This document shows positions 13,676 through 22,658 of a stretch of DNA of 64,000 nucleotides, piece after piece. Numbering within the stretch: position 1 is the stretch's first letter; every line of letters begins with the position of its first letter. The stretch is from Olivibacter sitiensis DSM 17696 (lineage in GTDB: Bacteria > Bacteroidota > Bacteroidia > Sphingobacteriales > Sphingobacteriaceae). The stretch is from the NCBI RefSeq assembly GCF_000427965.1, contig NZ_ATZA01000005.1, positions 87,701 through 151,700 on the forward strand, written 5' to 3'. A model generated the notes under the pieces. That model saw only the letters and a program-made list of their open reading frames with translations, was not told where the DNA came from and ran no database searches. A program made the position numbers and the translations under genes.

Positions 13676-14665
13676 CTACTTAAACCAATCCAACTGCCAC
13701 TCATCCATCCATTTGACGTAGGGCACTTCTTCGTCAAGACCGATGGGCAGCCATATGTACCTGCTATCCTGCAAATTCTGTGGTCTCCAGATATCGGCCA
13801 TGAAGATAAACGCATCTTTCTTGCCTTGCACGGGCAATATATAGGTCGATTGGCCACCGAAAGTCTTCTTGGCATTTGGCCCACGCATAGGGTCGCCCAA
13901 GAGCGTATACGGCCCCCTTATTTGATCGGCCACGTGTATGGAAGCTTCGTTTGGCGCCCAGCCCGTACAGCCGCTGGTAATCAGGTAATACTTTCCCTTA
14001 TATTTGAACAAGGCAGGTGCCTCCCTTTGTCGCCTAAAGAGAAAAGTATCGTCCGTGGTGGCCGACAGGAAGTCGTCTGCCAGTTTCACGATGCGGAGGT
14101 CCATGTTCTCGTCCGACGAATAGATGTGGTAAGCGCTGCCATCGTCGTCTACATAGAGGTTCATATCCCTGGACATATTGCCATTGGGACGGAAACTGGA
14201 GACAAACTTAAATGGCCCCGTAGGCTTGTCGCTCACGGCCACCCCTGCCCGTGCCGCCGCATAGCCCCTGCCTTTCAGTTCCAGGTGGAACCACATGACA
14301 TATTGATTGGTTTTCCTGTTGTATATGACCTTGGGTCTTTCCATGATACAGCCTAGGGTGATATCGCTATCGGGATCATCGGAAGGCGATAGCGCAATCC
14401 CTTCGTTCTTCCAGTTGTAAAGATCCTTGGAGGAATAGACAGACACCCCGCCCGATGAGGTTTTATCGCCCCGCTTTTCTCCGTACCAATAGTAAGTTCC
14501 GTTCTGGAACAATATCCCTCCGCCATGGGCATTGATGTGCTTGCCTTCGGTATCGGGCCATATGGAACCTGGCTGAAAGACATCCATCATTTTATGCTGT
14601 CCTTGCACCTCTGCAAGTTCCAATAATATCAAGCACAGTAAGGTCATACAAAATCTTGTTCTCAT
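13676..14665 (-). CDS. GH43-family glycosidase, exo-beta-1,3-galactanase-like subgroup
   Basis: Secreted GH43 of about 329 residues (signal near MTLLCLILLELAEVQGQ; ATGs at 14677, 14671 and 14665 are all possible). It has the signature HINAHGGGILFQNGTYYWYGE-like N-terminal blade of subfamilies 24 and 34, where the usual catalytic-base Asp is replaced by the AHGGG segment. MERPKVIYNRKTNQYVMWFH and REAPALFKYKGKYYLITSG follow, the latter carrying the general-acid Glu. Exo-beta-1,3-galactanases of GH43_24 are known to lack the canonical base. That points to arabinogalactan backbone or galactose side chains as substrate, an inference. It diverges from the tandem GH43 gene and may share the AraR site between them. 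Confidence 0.82.
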   Translation of the reverse strand: MRTRFCMTLLCLILLELAEVQGQHKMMDVFQPGSIWPDTEGKHINAHGGGILFQNGTYYWYGEKRGDKTSSGGVSVYSSKDLYNWKNEGIALSPSDDPDSDITLGCIMERPKVIYNRKTNQYVMWFHLELKGRGYAAARAGVAVSDKPTGPFKFVSSFRPNGNMSRDMNLYVDDDGSAYHIYSSDENMDLRIVKLADDFLSATTDDTFLFRRQREAPALFKYKGKYYLITSGCTGWAPNEASIHVADQIRGPYTLLGDPMRGPNAKKTFGGQSTYILPVQGKKDAFIFMADIWRPQNLQDSRYIWLPIGLDEEVPYVKWMDEWQLDWFK

Positions 14666-14763
14666 AATCATGGTCATAGCTGCTATATTTTACTGGCTAA
14701 AGATGCCGATTTCGTCCGATACGCAACATGGTCACTTTCGTATAATTGAGGGGGCAAATTCGC

Positions 14764-14797
14764 TTTGGCGCGCCGATAATAAAAGTAAGTTTGACAT
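14764..14797 (+). promoter_or_regulatory. Promoter of the tandem GH43 gene with overlapping AraR operator
   Basis: TTTG at 14764-14767 and TAAGTTTG at 14786-14793 (perfect TAnnTTTG) are 18 bp apart, matching the Bacteroidetes -33/-7 promoter. AAGT-AAGTTTG-ACAT (14783-14797) overlaps the -7 and fits the AraR pattern with one mismatch in the left arm. The ATG of the + strand gene follows 61 bp downstream. The site may also serve the divergent GH43 gene ending at 13676. Confidence 0.62.
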
Positions 14798-14858
14798 TTA
14801 TTTGTTTTTGATTATCTTGCCGTGTTTTTTACCAGTTATAAAGATACTAGAGAACCAT

Positions 14859-16790
14859 ATGAAAACGCGCTCTTTTCCATCCACGCCTCTTCTCTGCTTG
14901 GCACTATTCATCTGTTTTTTCCCTTTGGCCATGAAGGCCCAAAGCGTTCCTCCTAACGTGGCGGAAAAGGACTACACCGCTTACCTATTTGCCTATTTCA
15001 CGGGCAACCGCATAGAAGAAGAAGCCGTACGCTTTGCCATAAGCCCCGACGGTTATCGTTATTACGCTTTGAACAACAACGATCCGATCCTCGACTCCAG
15101 GACCATCAGCTCCACCGGTGGCGTGCGAGACCCACATATACTGCGCGGAGAGAACGGAAAAACGTTCTATATGGTACTGACCGATATGGTTTCTTCCAAA
15201 GGTTGGGATTCCAATAGGGCCATGGTACTGCTCAAATCAGATGACCTGATCAATTGGAAATCGAGCGTCATCAATATCCAGCAGAAATACCCCAATCAGG
15301 AAAACCTCCTACGGGTATGGGCGCCACAGACCATTTACGACAAAGAGGCAAGGAAATATATGGTGTACTGGTCCATGAAGCACGGAGATGGGCCAGACAT
15401 CATTTACTATGCTTATGCCAATGCAGACTTCAGCGATCTGGAAAGCGAGCCCAAACAATTGTTTTTCCCCAAGAACGGCAAATCCTGCATTGATGGCGAT
15501 ATCCTGTACAAGGACGGCCTGTACCACCTATTCTACAAGACCGAGGGGCACGGCAACGGTATCAAACATGCCACTACCGATAGGCTGACTTCAGGTCAAT
15601 GGAAAGAAGATGACGATTACAAACAACAAACCAATGACGCGGTAGAAGGCGCGGGCACGTTCAAACTCATCAACTCGGACACGTATATCCTCATGTATGA
15701 TGTTTATACCAAAGGCAAATACCAGTTTACCAAGAGCACTGATTTGGAACACTTTGAGGTGATAGACGAGGAAATCTCCATGGACTTTCATCCCAGGCAC
15801 GGCACCATTATTCCCATTACGCAGAAAGAACTGAAAACGCTCATCGACAAATGGGGAAAACCCAAAGCATACCCCGAAATTGCCTGGAAAAATAATCCCA
15901 TCCTAGAAGGCTATTATGCCGATCCGGAAATCCTGTATAGCCAGAAAACCAAGAAATACTATTTGTATCCAACCAGTGATGGGTTTGACGGTTGGAGTGG
16001 CTATTATTTCAAGACGTTCTCCTCCGACAATTTAAAAGACTGGAAAGATGAAGGTATCATCCTTGACCTAAAAAAGGACGTCCCATGGGCAGGCAGGCAC
16101 GCTTGGGCCCCTGCCATTGAGGAGAAGAAAATAAAAGGAAAATACAAGTATTTTTATTATTTCACAGGAGCACAGAAGGTAGGTATGGCCGTAGCCGACT
16201 CGCCCACTGGGCCGTTTACCGATATCGGCAAACCATTGGTAGACAAAAGACCCGAAGGCATCAAGGGAGGACAAGAGATAGATCCCGACGTGTTTACGGA
16301 TCCCAAATCCAAGAAAAGCTATCTCTATTGGGGCAATGGATACCTGGCCGTTGTCGAGCTGAATAACGATATGGTATCTATCAAATCTTCCAGCCCAAAG
16401 ATCATCACTCCGAGCGATGGTACCTTTCGCGAAGGGGCCTACGTATTCTACCGCAAGGGCATTTATTACTTTCTTTGGTCCGAGGACGATACGCGCAGCG
16501 AAAACTACAGGGTCAGGTACGGCACTTCCAAATCACCTTTGGGACCCATCGAAATTCCAAAGGACAACCTAATCCTAAGCAAAGTCCCAGAAAAGGGCAT
16601 CTACGGAACAGGGCATAACTCGGTGCTGCAGATGCCCAATAGCGACGAATGGTATATCGTGTACCACCGTTTCAATATTCCCAACGGCATCAAAATGGGG
16701 CAAGCGGCCGGTTTTCACCGCGAAGTATGCATGGACAAGCTGGAATTTAGGACAGATGGTAGCATTGTGCCTGTAGTACCTACAAATTAG
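14859..16790 (+). CDS. Tandem double-domain GH43 glycosidase
   Basis: Secreted protein of 643 residues with two complete GH43 propellers in one chain. The ATG at 14859 starts a good signal peptide (MKTRSFPSTPLLCLALFICF, cleavage near AMKAQS); the frame also opens upstream but would lack one. Domain 1 (about 45-330): VRDPHILRGENG (base Asp), SCIDGDILYKDGLYHLFYK, AVEGAGTFKL (acid Glu). Domain 2 (about 345-640): GYYADPEILYSQKTKKYYLY (base Asp), EIDPDVFTDPKSKKSYLYWG, FREGAYVFYRKGIYYFLW (acid Glu). All catalytic positions are intact in both. It probably acts on two arabinosyl or xylosyl linkages of one side chain. It is the only + strand gene in the first 20 kb and has its own promoter. Confidence 0.88.
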   Translation: MKTRSFPSTPLLCLALFICFFPLAMKAQSVPPNVAEKDYTAYLFAYFTGNRIEEEAVRFAISPDGYRYYALNNNDPILDSRTISSTGGVRDPHILRGENGKTFYMVLTDMVSSKGWDSNRAMVLLKSDDLINWKSSVINIQQKYPNQENLLRVWAPQTIYDKEARKYMVYWSMKHGDGPDIIYYAYANADFSDLESEPKQLFFPKNGKSCIDGDILYKDGLYHLFYKTEGHGNGIKHATTDRLTSGQWKEDDDYKQQTNDAVEGAGTFKLINSDTYILMYDVYTKGKYQFTKSTDLEHFEVIDEEISMDFHPRHGTIIPITQKELKTLIDKWGKPKAYPEIAWKNNPILEGYYADPEILYSQKTKKYYLYPTSDGFDGWSGYYFKTFSSDNLKDWKDEGIILDLKKDVPWAGRHAWAPAIEEKKIKGKYKYFYYFTGAQKVGMAVADSPTGPFTDIGKPLVDKRPEGIKGGQEIDPDVFTDPKSKKSYLYWGNGYLAVVELNNDMVSIKSSSPKIITPSDGTFREGAYVFYRKGIYYFLWSEDDTRSENYRVRYGTSKSPLGPIEIPKDNLILSKVPEKGIYGTGHNSVLQMPNSDEWYIVYHRFNIPNGIKMGQAAGFHREVCMDKLEFRTDGSIVPVVPTN

Positions 16791-16813
16791 GAGGCCTTTG
16801 GCAAATAGAGGGA

Positions 16814-19165
16814 TTATCTGAGTAATCGGATATAATACACCCCCCCAGCTACCGAGCCTTTTTGGGCGACAAATTTCAAGTTCAATACAGGATCAGAAGT
16901 CATGCCATCAGCCAGCTCATAGTCCACGTCATAAAAGCCGTCCTGCCCTTCAGCATGTGCCGTCACCCTTTCCAACAGCTTATCATTAACATATATATCG
17001 AAACTACGTCCTTTATCCCCTCCGAAATAGGTGATCCGTAGCGTTTGGGCATCTTTGCCTGGATTCTTCAGATTATAGCTGAACCATCCTCTTGCATGTC
17101 TCCAGTGCCTGTCTTGAAACACGCCAGACTCGGTACGCTCTCCTTTAAAGCCGTGATCGGATTCCGGCTGTTGCTCCCCAGGAGTTATTTTATCGATCGT
17201 GCGTGATTCCAGTTCCAGCATAGCCTGTTCCTCTTCTTGGAGTTTCAGCACGATACTGTCCAGGTTTTCTGGGCTGGTTTGCATCCAATACAACATATAA
17301 CGCGCGTCGTGAAGCTGAAAGAAAGGTTTCAACTCCAACGTTCCCTCGTGTTCCGGATAATATGCGTTTGTAATGTTATACGTCAAAGGTTCGCCTTCAA
17401 CTGGCCTTAAAGACTGGAGAATTTCCGCGGGCTCACCGACCAAAAGCGGGGCCTTATCAATGGGGTATAGGGGGCCATGGGCAATATGGCCCATCCTGCT
17501 GCCATCTGCAAACAGCCCATCCAAACCGCTCGAGTCTACCGCCGCCGCCAGTACAATGGGGCCGTGAACAAAAGAATACCAGGGCGATTGATCGGGCATT
17601 TGTTCCAAAGTCGTTTCCATGGGCAATGATACGCTAACAATATCTCCATTTTTCCATGTGCGTTCTACAGCGATATAGGAAGATACCACATCTTCGGTAG
17701 CCGCCACCCGTTTACCATTTACTTTGACCTGAAAACCGCTATCCTTTACCCAAGACGGCTTTCTGATATAAACGGTAAATAACCGTTTCCTCTCTAGATT
17801 TATTTTGATCTCGGTGGCTTCTTCAAATGGAAATTTAGTGTCTTGGGAAATCTTCGCCCCTTTTTCTTTCCAATTCAGCGTAGATGGAATGAACAGGTTG
17901 ACAAATAGATCCTCGCCATTATGCGCATAGACCAACTCGCCATATTTGCCGTGGTTTTCCAGACCCGAGCCTACGCAGCACCAAAAACCTTCGTCCACCC
18001 GAGAGTATACGCGGTAGTGCCTTGGGCGCATGGGCGTAAAATAAACGAAGCCTCCTTGCGGGTGCTGTGAGGAGAGGATGTGGTTGTACAATGTCCGTTC
18101 ATAGTAATCAATCAGTTCAGGTGATGGCTTGGTCAGGAACAATTGTTTCGACAGCTTCAGCATGTTGTACGAATTGCATGTCTCCGGTCCCTCCACCGAT
18201 TCCAGCATGGAAGAAAAATTATCCGAAGGATGGAAATGTTCGCGCACGCTGTTACCGCCTATCGATATCGTTCGCTTGTTGACTACCGTATTCCAGAAAA
18301 AACGGGCCGCTTTGGCCCATTCCTGCTCATCTGTCAACTGGGCAACACTGTAAAAGCCTATTACTTTTGGAATCTGGGTATTGGCATGTAACCCGTTGAG
18401 CTCATCGCGGCCTTCCAGCAAGGGATTCAAAATCCGGCGGTCTGAAAATCGCTGTGCCAATCTTACGTAGCGCTTATCTTTGGTGATACTGGCAACATAG
18501 GCAAAAGTCTCATTCATGCCCCCATGCTCCGAGATGAGCATTTCCTGCATCTGTTCATCGGTCAAATTATCCGTCAAGCCAAGGCACCATTCCGAAAGTT
18601 TTACCAACACATCCTTTGCCTGCTCGTTATGTGCCAACAGGTAGGCATCGCAAAGGCCAGCATACAATTTGTGGATGTTGTACCAGGGAACCCATTTTCC
18701 GTTGAGCGAAAAGGAACTGGCCTCTATCTTGCCTTCGGCAATCTCCTTCCAAAGCGCCTTTCCATCCGGTATTCCGCCAACATAGCCATTCCCATTGCTC
18801 TTTTGGCAATCTGCCAATTCGGAAATCATATATTCCAGCCTTTTCCCTATAGCGGAATCGGCTGTGGATGCATACATATTGGCAAGTGCCGACAGGTAAT
18901 GTCCGCCAATATGACCATCCAACCCGGTAGATTCCCAGTTGCCATAACTTTCTTTCCTTACAGCCAAATCCGCTTCTTTTCTGAATGGAGCCAACAGCCT
19001 GTCTGGATCCAATTTCATGATATAGGCCCTATCTGTTTCTTGTGCTTCAGAAAACGGGCTTTCTGTTAATCGCACATCTTCAAGCGAGAATGTCGAAAGC
19101 CTCTTGGTTTGCCCTATTATAACGAACGGGCTAATGGAAAGGAAAAGGAAAAGATACTTTTTCAT
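16814..19165 (-). CDS. Beta-L-arabinofuranosidase, GH127/GH146 type
   Basis: Secreted enzyme of 783 residues removing beta-L-arabinofuranose. An N-terminal signal (MKKYLFLFLSISPFVIIGQ) precedes an alpha/alpha barrel with LDPDRLLAPFRKEA and STGLDGHIGGHYLSALA. The catalytic metal site of this clan is visible: ESVEGPETCNSYNMLKLS (Glu and Cys around residue 328) and GFWCCVGSGLENHG (Cys pair around 397). Known enzymes use a Zn-bound Cys nucleophile. Beta-sandwich domains and a C-terminal DUF6805-like domain (HWRHARGWFSYNLKN to the end) follow. The N-terminal sequence reads closer to GH146 enzymes acting on pectic arabinan than to GH127 HypBA1, from memory. A perfect AraR-like palindrome lies about 96 bp upstream. 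Confidence 0.92.
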   Translation of the reverse strand: MKKYLFLFLSISPFVIIGQTKRLSTFSLEDVRLTESPFSEAQETDRAYIMKLDPDRLLAPFRKEADLAVRKESYGNWESTGLDGHIGGHYLSALANMYASTADSAIGKRLEYMISELADCQKSNGNGYVGGIPDGKALWKEIAEGKIEASSFSLNGKWVPWYNIHKLYAGLCDAYLLAHNEQAKDVLVKLSEWCLGLTDNLTDEQMQEMLISEHGGMNETFAYVASITKDKRYVRLAQRFSDRRILNPLLEGRDELNGLHANTQIPKVIGFYSVAQLTDEQEWAKAARFFWNTVVNKRTISIGGNSVREHFHPSDNFSSMLESVEGPETCNSYNMLKLSKQLFLTKPSPELIDYYERTLYNHILSSQHPQGGFVYFTPMRPRHYRVYSRVDEGFWCCVGSGLENHGKYGELVYAHNGEDLFVNLFIPSTLNWKEKGAKISQDTKFPFEEATEIKINLERKRLFTVYIRKPSWVKDSGFQVKVNGKRVAATEDVVSSYIAVERTWKNGDIVSVSLPMETTLEQMPDQSPWYSFVHGPIVLAAAVDSSGLDGLFADGSRMGHIAHGPLYPIDKAPLLVGEPAEILQSLRPVEGEPLTYNITNAYYPEHEGTLELKPFFQLHDARYMLYWMQTSPENLDSIVLKLQEEEQAMLELESRTIDKITPGEQQPESDHGFKGERTESGVFQDRHWRHARGWFSYNLKNPGKDAQTLRITYFGGDKGRSFDIYVNDKLLERVTAHAEGQDGFYDVDYELADGMTSDPVLNLKFVAQKGSVAGGVYYIRLLR

Positions 19166-19258
19166 CTGCGGTCTTAATGGCTATACATTGGTTAACAACA
19201 TAGAAGATCGATACCATATGGAGGCAATCTCATGTTGCGAATGTATGCATATAATTAT

Positions 19259-19279
19259 AAATGTCAAAAAAACATTTAT
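19259..19279. promoter_or_regulatory. Putative AraR operator upstream of the GH127/GH146 gene
   Basis: AAATGTCAAAAAAACATTTAT has perfect ATGT arms (19261-19264 and 19272-19275) around seven bases, extended by A/T. On the transcribed minus strand it reads TTTTTTTGACATTTA, identical to the core upstream of the GH51 operon at 34278-34300. It lies between the araR stop and the GH127/GH146 start. Confidence 0.68.
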
Positions 19280-19301
19280 ATAACCTGCGGTGAATTGCCC
19301 T

Positions 19302-20003
19302 TTAGTCAATAGGCCATCCGGGTAGGAATCTCAAGAACGACATAATTTTTTCCTTATAGACTTCCGTATTTATCTTAAAATAGAAAGCTCCCTTTTTTGA
19401 ATTTTCGGTATCCTTTTCCTTCAACTTGATAATCAGGCCCGATGAAAGCAATTTGCGACTAAAGTTTCGCCTATCCAAGTCGATATCATACACACTTTCA
19501 TACAACAAGGCAATTTGAGGAATGGTAAATTTCTCCGGCAACAGTTCGAACACAATAGGGTATAGCGCTGCCTTATACTTCAGTTTCTTTTTGGCTACTT
19601 CTACCATTTCATTATGGTCAAATATTAGCTGTGGAACTTCCTTTAACGGAAACCATTCTGCCCTATAATCATGGCTGATGACATGCTCATATTTGTTGAT
19701 ATCTATTAATGCAAAATAGACCACGCTTACCACACGCTGCTCCGTATCTCTGTCAGGCTTGCCAAAAACCGCAATCTGTTCCATATAAACATCCGTAAGC
19801 CCCGTCAATTTTTTGAGAATTCTTGCCGCGGAATCTTCAGGACTTTCAGTAGGCTGGACAAAGCCTCCCATCAAGCTCCACTTATGCCGCTCGGGCTCAA
19901 AGCCACGCTTTATCAGCAATATCTTCAAGCCTTCGCCATCAAAGCCAAATATAATGCAATCAACCGCAAGAAGTACAGGTGGTTCAGTTTTATAAGACGT
20001 CAT
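19302..20003 (-). CDS. araR: Nudix-fold transcriptional regulator AraR (NrtR family)
   Basis: Sensor-regulator of L-arabinose genes. Residues about 8-145 form a Nudix domain (VLLAVDCIIFGFDGEGLKIL, KWSLMGGFVQPTESPEDSA) and about 150-233 an NrtR-type winged helix (PEKFTIPQIALLYESVYDID, DRRNFSRKLLSSGLI). The Nudix box is degenerate: the REUXEEXGU segment reads RILKKLTGL, so the metal-binding Glu residues are gone and hydrolysis is unlikely. This is the form of the arabinose regulator known from Bacteroides, where arabinose relieves DNA binding. The ATG at 20003 is used because the frame's earlier start is TTG. It diverges from araBDA, with a matching palindrome in the shared gap. Confidence 0.9.
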   Translation of the reverse strand: MTSYKTEPPVLLAVDCIIFGFDGEGLKILLIKRGFEPERHKWSLMGGFVQPTESPEDSAARILKKLTGLTDVYMEQIAVFGKPDRDTEQRVVSVVYFALIDINKYEHVISHDYRAEWFPLKEVPQLIFDHNEMVEVAKKKLKYKAALYPIVFELLPEKFTIPQIALLYESVYDIDLDRRNFSRKLLSSGLIIKLKEKDTENSKKGAFYFKINTEVYKEKIMSFLRFLPGWPID

Positions 20004-20126
20004 AAAGTAAAAAGACAATTATATTAAAAAAAATTGCAGCGAACAAATCAATGACTTAATCTCTCTTAAAATTTGCCGACAAAACATGAGTAAACTAATT
20101 CCAGATAAATTTCCATTTCTAAAAAA

Positions 20127-20150
20127 TTAAATGTTAATTTGACATTAATT
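20127..20150. promoter_or_regulatory. Putative AraR operator in the araR-araB intergenic region
   Basis: The core ATGTTAATTTGACAT (20131-20145) has perfect ATGT/ACAT arms and A/T-rich extensions. TTAATTTG inside it is one base from a TAnnTTTG -7 element reading toward araB. It lies 95 bp upstream of araB and about 128 bp upstream of araR, so it could govern both. Confidence 0.66.
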
Positions 20151-20158
20151 ATAATGAA

Positions 20159-20188
20159 AAGGAGTTTTTCGGCATGAAACACCTCCTT
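20159..20188 (+). other. Hairpin in the araB leader
   Basis: AAGGAG...CTCCTT arms extended by TTTC/GAAA form a stem around GGCAT, with an unpaired bulge. It falls in the presumed araB 5' leader, about 53 bp before the ATG. The AAGGAG and CCTCCTT segments are purine-rich/pyrimidine-rich complements, so the hairpin could hide a ribosome-binding-like sequence. No function is established. Confidence 0.3.
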
Positions 20189-20240
20189 GCATGAACGTTT
20201 ATAATGAAAAAATAACCAAATAAAAAACCTCATTGACAGG

Positions 20241-21938
20241 ATGAACACAGCATTTGTTATAGGAGTAGATTACGGAAGTGACTCGGTACGTTCCGTCATC
20301 GTAAACGCGGGCTCCGGCGAAGAAGTGGCCGCGTCGGTATATTATTATCCGCGATGGAAAAGAGGGGATTTTTGCATTCCATCGGAAAGCCAATTCCGAC
20401 AACATCCCCTGGACTACATAGAAGGACTAGAATTCACCATCAAGGACTGCCTGCAGCAGGCCACCGAACTGGATATAGCCAAAAAAATCAAGGCTATTTC
20501 CATAGATACTACCGGCTCCACACCCATTGCCATTAACGAAGCAGGTGTACCACTAAGCCTCCTGGAAGATTTTTCGGACAACCCCAATGCCATGTTTGTG
20601 CTCTGGAAAGACCATACGGCCGTTCGGGAAGCAGAAGAAATCAACAGACATGCGAAAAACTTCAAAACCGATTACCTGAAATACGTCGGAGGCGTCTATT
20701 CGTCAGAATGGTTTTGGGCCAAATTGCTCCATGTATTCCGGGCTGATGAAAAGGTAAGGAACGCCACCTATACCTGGGTGGAACATTGCGACTATATTCC
20801 TTTCATGCTTTCTGGCGGCAAGCGCGCAAAAGACATAAAACGAGGTGTTTGTTCGGCGGGGCATAAATCCCTATGGGCAGCCGAATTTGGCGGTCTCCCT
20901 CCGAACGAATTTTTCAGCTCCTTAGATCCATTGCTAAATGGTTTTACAGATAGGCTATTTAGCACGACCTACACGGCCGATCAAGCAGCGGGTACCCTAT
21001 GCGAAGAATGGGCCGATACACTGGGCCTATCTACCGATGTAGTCATAGGCATAGGTGCCTTTGATTGCCATATGGGAGCCGTAGGAGGCCAGATAGAACC
21101 CTATTATCTTAGCAAAGTGATGGGTACTTCTACCTGTGATATGTTGGTGGCTCCTAAGGATGAAGTGGCCGATACACTGGTAAAGGGTATCTGTGGACAG
21201 GTCGATGGCTCTATCATTCCTGGCATGATTGGTATGGAGGCCGGGCAATCTGCTTTTGGAGACGCTTACGCTTGGCTAAAACAAGTACTACTCTGGCCTA
21301 GCAAGAACCTATTGGCCGGCCTAGCCAATGTAGATGAAGAGACCATCAATTACCTCATAAAAGAACTTGATGACCAATTGTTGCCGCAATTGAGCAAATT
21401 GGCGGAAGAACTCCCCGTAACGGAATCTTCCGAACTTGCCGTCGATTGGCTGAATGGTCGCCGAACGCCAGATGCGGACCAGACACTAAAGGGGGCCATA
21501 CAGGGATTGAATCTAGGAACCGACACGGTGAAGATATTTAGGGCTATTGTCGAATCCACCTGTTTTGGTGCGAAAAGCATCGTAGAACGTTTCATCGAGC
21601 AGGGAATTCCCGTGAAAGGACTTATCGGTCTCGGTGGCGTGGCCAAAAAATCGCCCTACATCATGCAGACCATGGCCGATATTATGGATATGCCCATTAA
21701 AATCCACAAAAGCGAACAGACCTGCGCCATCGGTGCGGCCATGTTTGCAGCCACTGCAGCAGGCATATATACCAAAGTGGAGGAAGCCATGGAAGCCATG
21801 GGACAAGGTTTTGAAAAAACCTATTATCCCAATGCGGAAAAAACGGCGCTCTATGCCAAACGCTACCTAAAGTACAAGGAATTTGGCAGTTTCCTGAGCA
21901 AAAAGGATATCAAGGAAGAACAGTTAAACCTAGCTTAA
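20241..21938 (+). CDS. araB: Ribulokinase
   Basis: Phosphorylates L-ribulose to L-ribulose 5-phosphate with ATP in the cytoplasm. It has 565 residues, near the 566 of E. coli AraB. FGGY-kinase motifs are visible: the N-terminal phosphate-binding VIGVDYGSDSVRSVIV, KAISIDTTGSTPIAI, the GIGAFDCHMGAVGG and MGTSTCDMLV segments of the second domain, and the ATP-site GLIGLGGVAKKSPYIMQTMA with AIGAAMFAA near the end. First gene of araB-araD-araA-symporter; araD begins 3 bp after its stop, so translation is probably coupled. AraR operator upstream. Confidence 0.96.
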   Translation: MNTAFVIGVDYGSDSVRSVIVNAGSGEEVAASVYYYPRWKRGDFCIPSESQFRQHPLDYIEGLEFTIKDCLQQATELDIAKKIKAISIDTTGSTPIAINEAGVPLSLLEDFSDNPNAMFVLWKDHTAVREAEEINRHAKNFKTDYLKYVGGVYSSEWFWAKLLHVFRADEKVRNATYTWVEHCDYIPFMLSGGKRAKDIKRGVCSAGHKSLWAAEFGGLPPNEFFSSLDPLLNGFTDRLFSTTYTADQAAGTLCEEWADTLGLSTDVVIGIGAFDCHMGAVGGQIEPYYLSKVMGTSTCDMLVAPKDEVADTLVKGICGQVDGSIIPGMIGMEAGQSAFGDAYAWLKQVLLWPSKNLLAGLANVDEETINYLIKELDDQLLPQLSKLAEELPVTESSELAVDWLNGRRTPDADQTLKGAIQGLNLGTDTVKIFRAIVESTCFGAKSIVERFIEQGIPVKGLIGLGGVAKKSPYIMQTMADIMDMPIKIHKSEQTCAIGAAMFAATAAGIYTKVEEAMEAMGQGFEKTYYPNAEKTALYAKRYLKYKEFGSFLSKKDIKEEQLNLA

Positions 21939-21941
21939 ACC

Positions 21942-22637
21942 ATGTATAACCATATCAAAGAAGAAGCATACCATTGCAACATGCAACTGCCTAAACTGGG
22001 CCTAGTGCTTTTCACCTTTGGCAACGTCAGCGTAGCCGATGCCTCCAAAGGTGTCTTTGCCATCAAGCCCAGTGGCGTACCTTATGAAGAATTATCGCCC
22101 GAAAAAATGGTCGTCGTCGATTTCGAGGGACAAATAGTTGAGGGTCATCTACGGCCCTCTTCGGATACCCAGACCCACGCCGTACTGTACAAGCATTGGG
22201 AGGGAATAGGGGGAGTAACCCACACGCACTCTACCTATGCCACGGCATGGGCACAAAGCCAGCGTGCTATTCCCAATTACGGCACTACCCATGCCGACCA
22301 CCTTACAGCGGACATCCCATGTGCCCCGCCCATGAGCGACGATATGATACGTGGCAACTACGAATACGAGACCGGATTTCAGATTATCAACCACTTTAAG
22401 GAACAGGGCCTCGACTACAAGGAAGTGGAAATGATATTGGTGGGCAACCACGCCCCTTTTGCCTGGGGAAAAACGGGTATCAAATCGGTATATAATAGTG
22501 CCGTACTGGAACAGGTGGCGCAAATGGCACTCCTAACCGAGCAAATCAACCCAAACGCACCCAGGTTGAAAGACGCACTCATAAAGAAACACTACGAACG
22601 AAAACATGGCGGCAATGCCTATTATGGTCAAGAATAA
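21942..22637 (+). CDS. araD: L-ribulose-5-phosphate 4-epimerase
   Basis: Converts L-ribulose 5-phosphate to D-xylulose 5-phosphate, linking arabinose to the pentose phosphate pathway. Class II aldolase/AraD fold of 231 residues, the usual size. The phosphate-binding FTFGNVSVADASKG and IKPSGVPYEEL loops and the zinc ligands in VTHTHSTYATAWAQS (His94, His96) are visible; a third His lies in LVGNHAPFAWG. It sits between araB (3-bp gap) and araA (21-bp gap) in the arabinose operon. Confidence 0.96.
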   Translation: MYNHIKEEAYHCNMQLPKLGLVLFTFGNVSVADASKGVFAIKPSGVPYEELSPEKMVVVDFEGQIVEGHLRPSSDTQTHAVLYKHWEGIGGVTHTHSTYATAWAQSQRAIPNYGTTHADHLTADIPCAPPMSDDMIRGNYEYETGFQIINHFKEQGLDYKEVEMILVGNHAPFAWGKTGIKSVYNSAVLEQVAQMALLTEQINPNAPRLKDALIKKHYERKHGGNAYYGQE

Positions 22638-22658
22638 ATAAATTTCACTTAAAATAGA

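Noticed and set aside
20174..20194. Upstream micro-frame MKHLLA in the araB leader
   Set aside because: Six codons with no conserved context visible; likely chance, and its start lies inside the leader hairpin.
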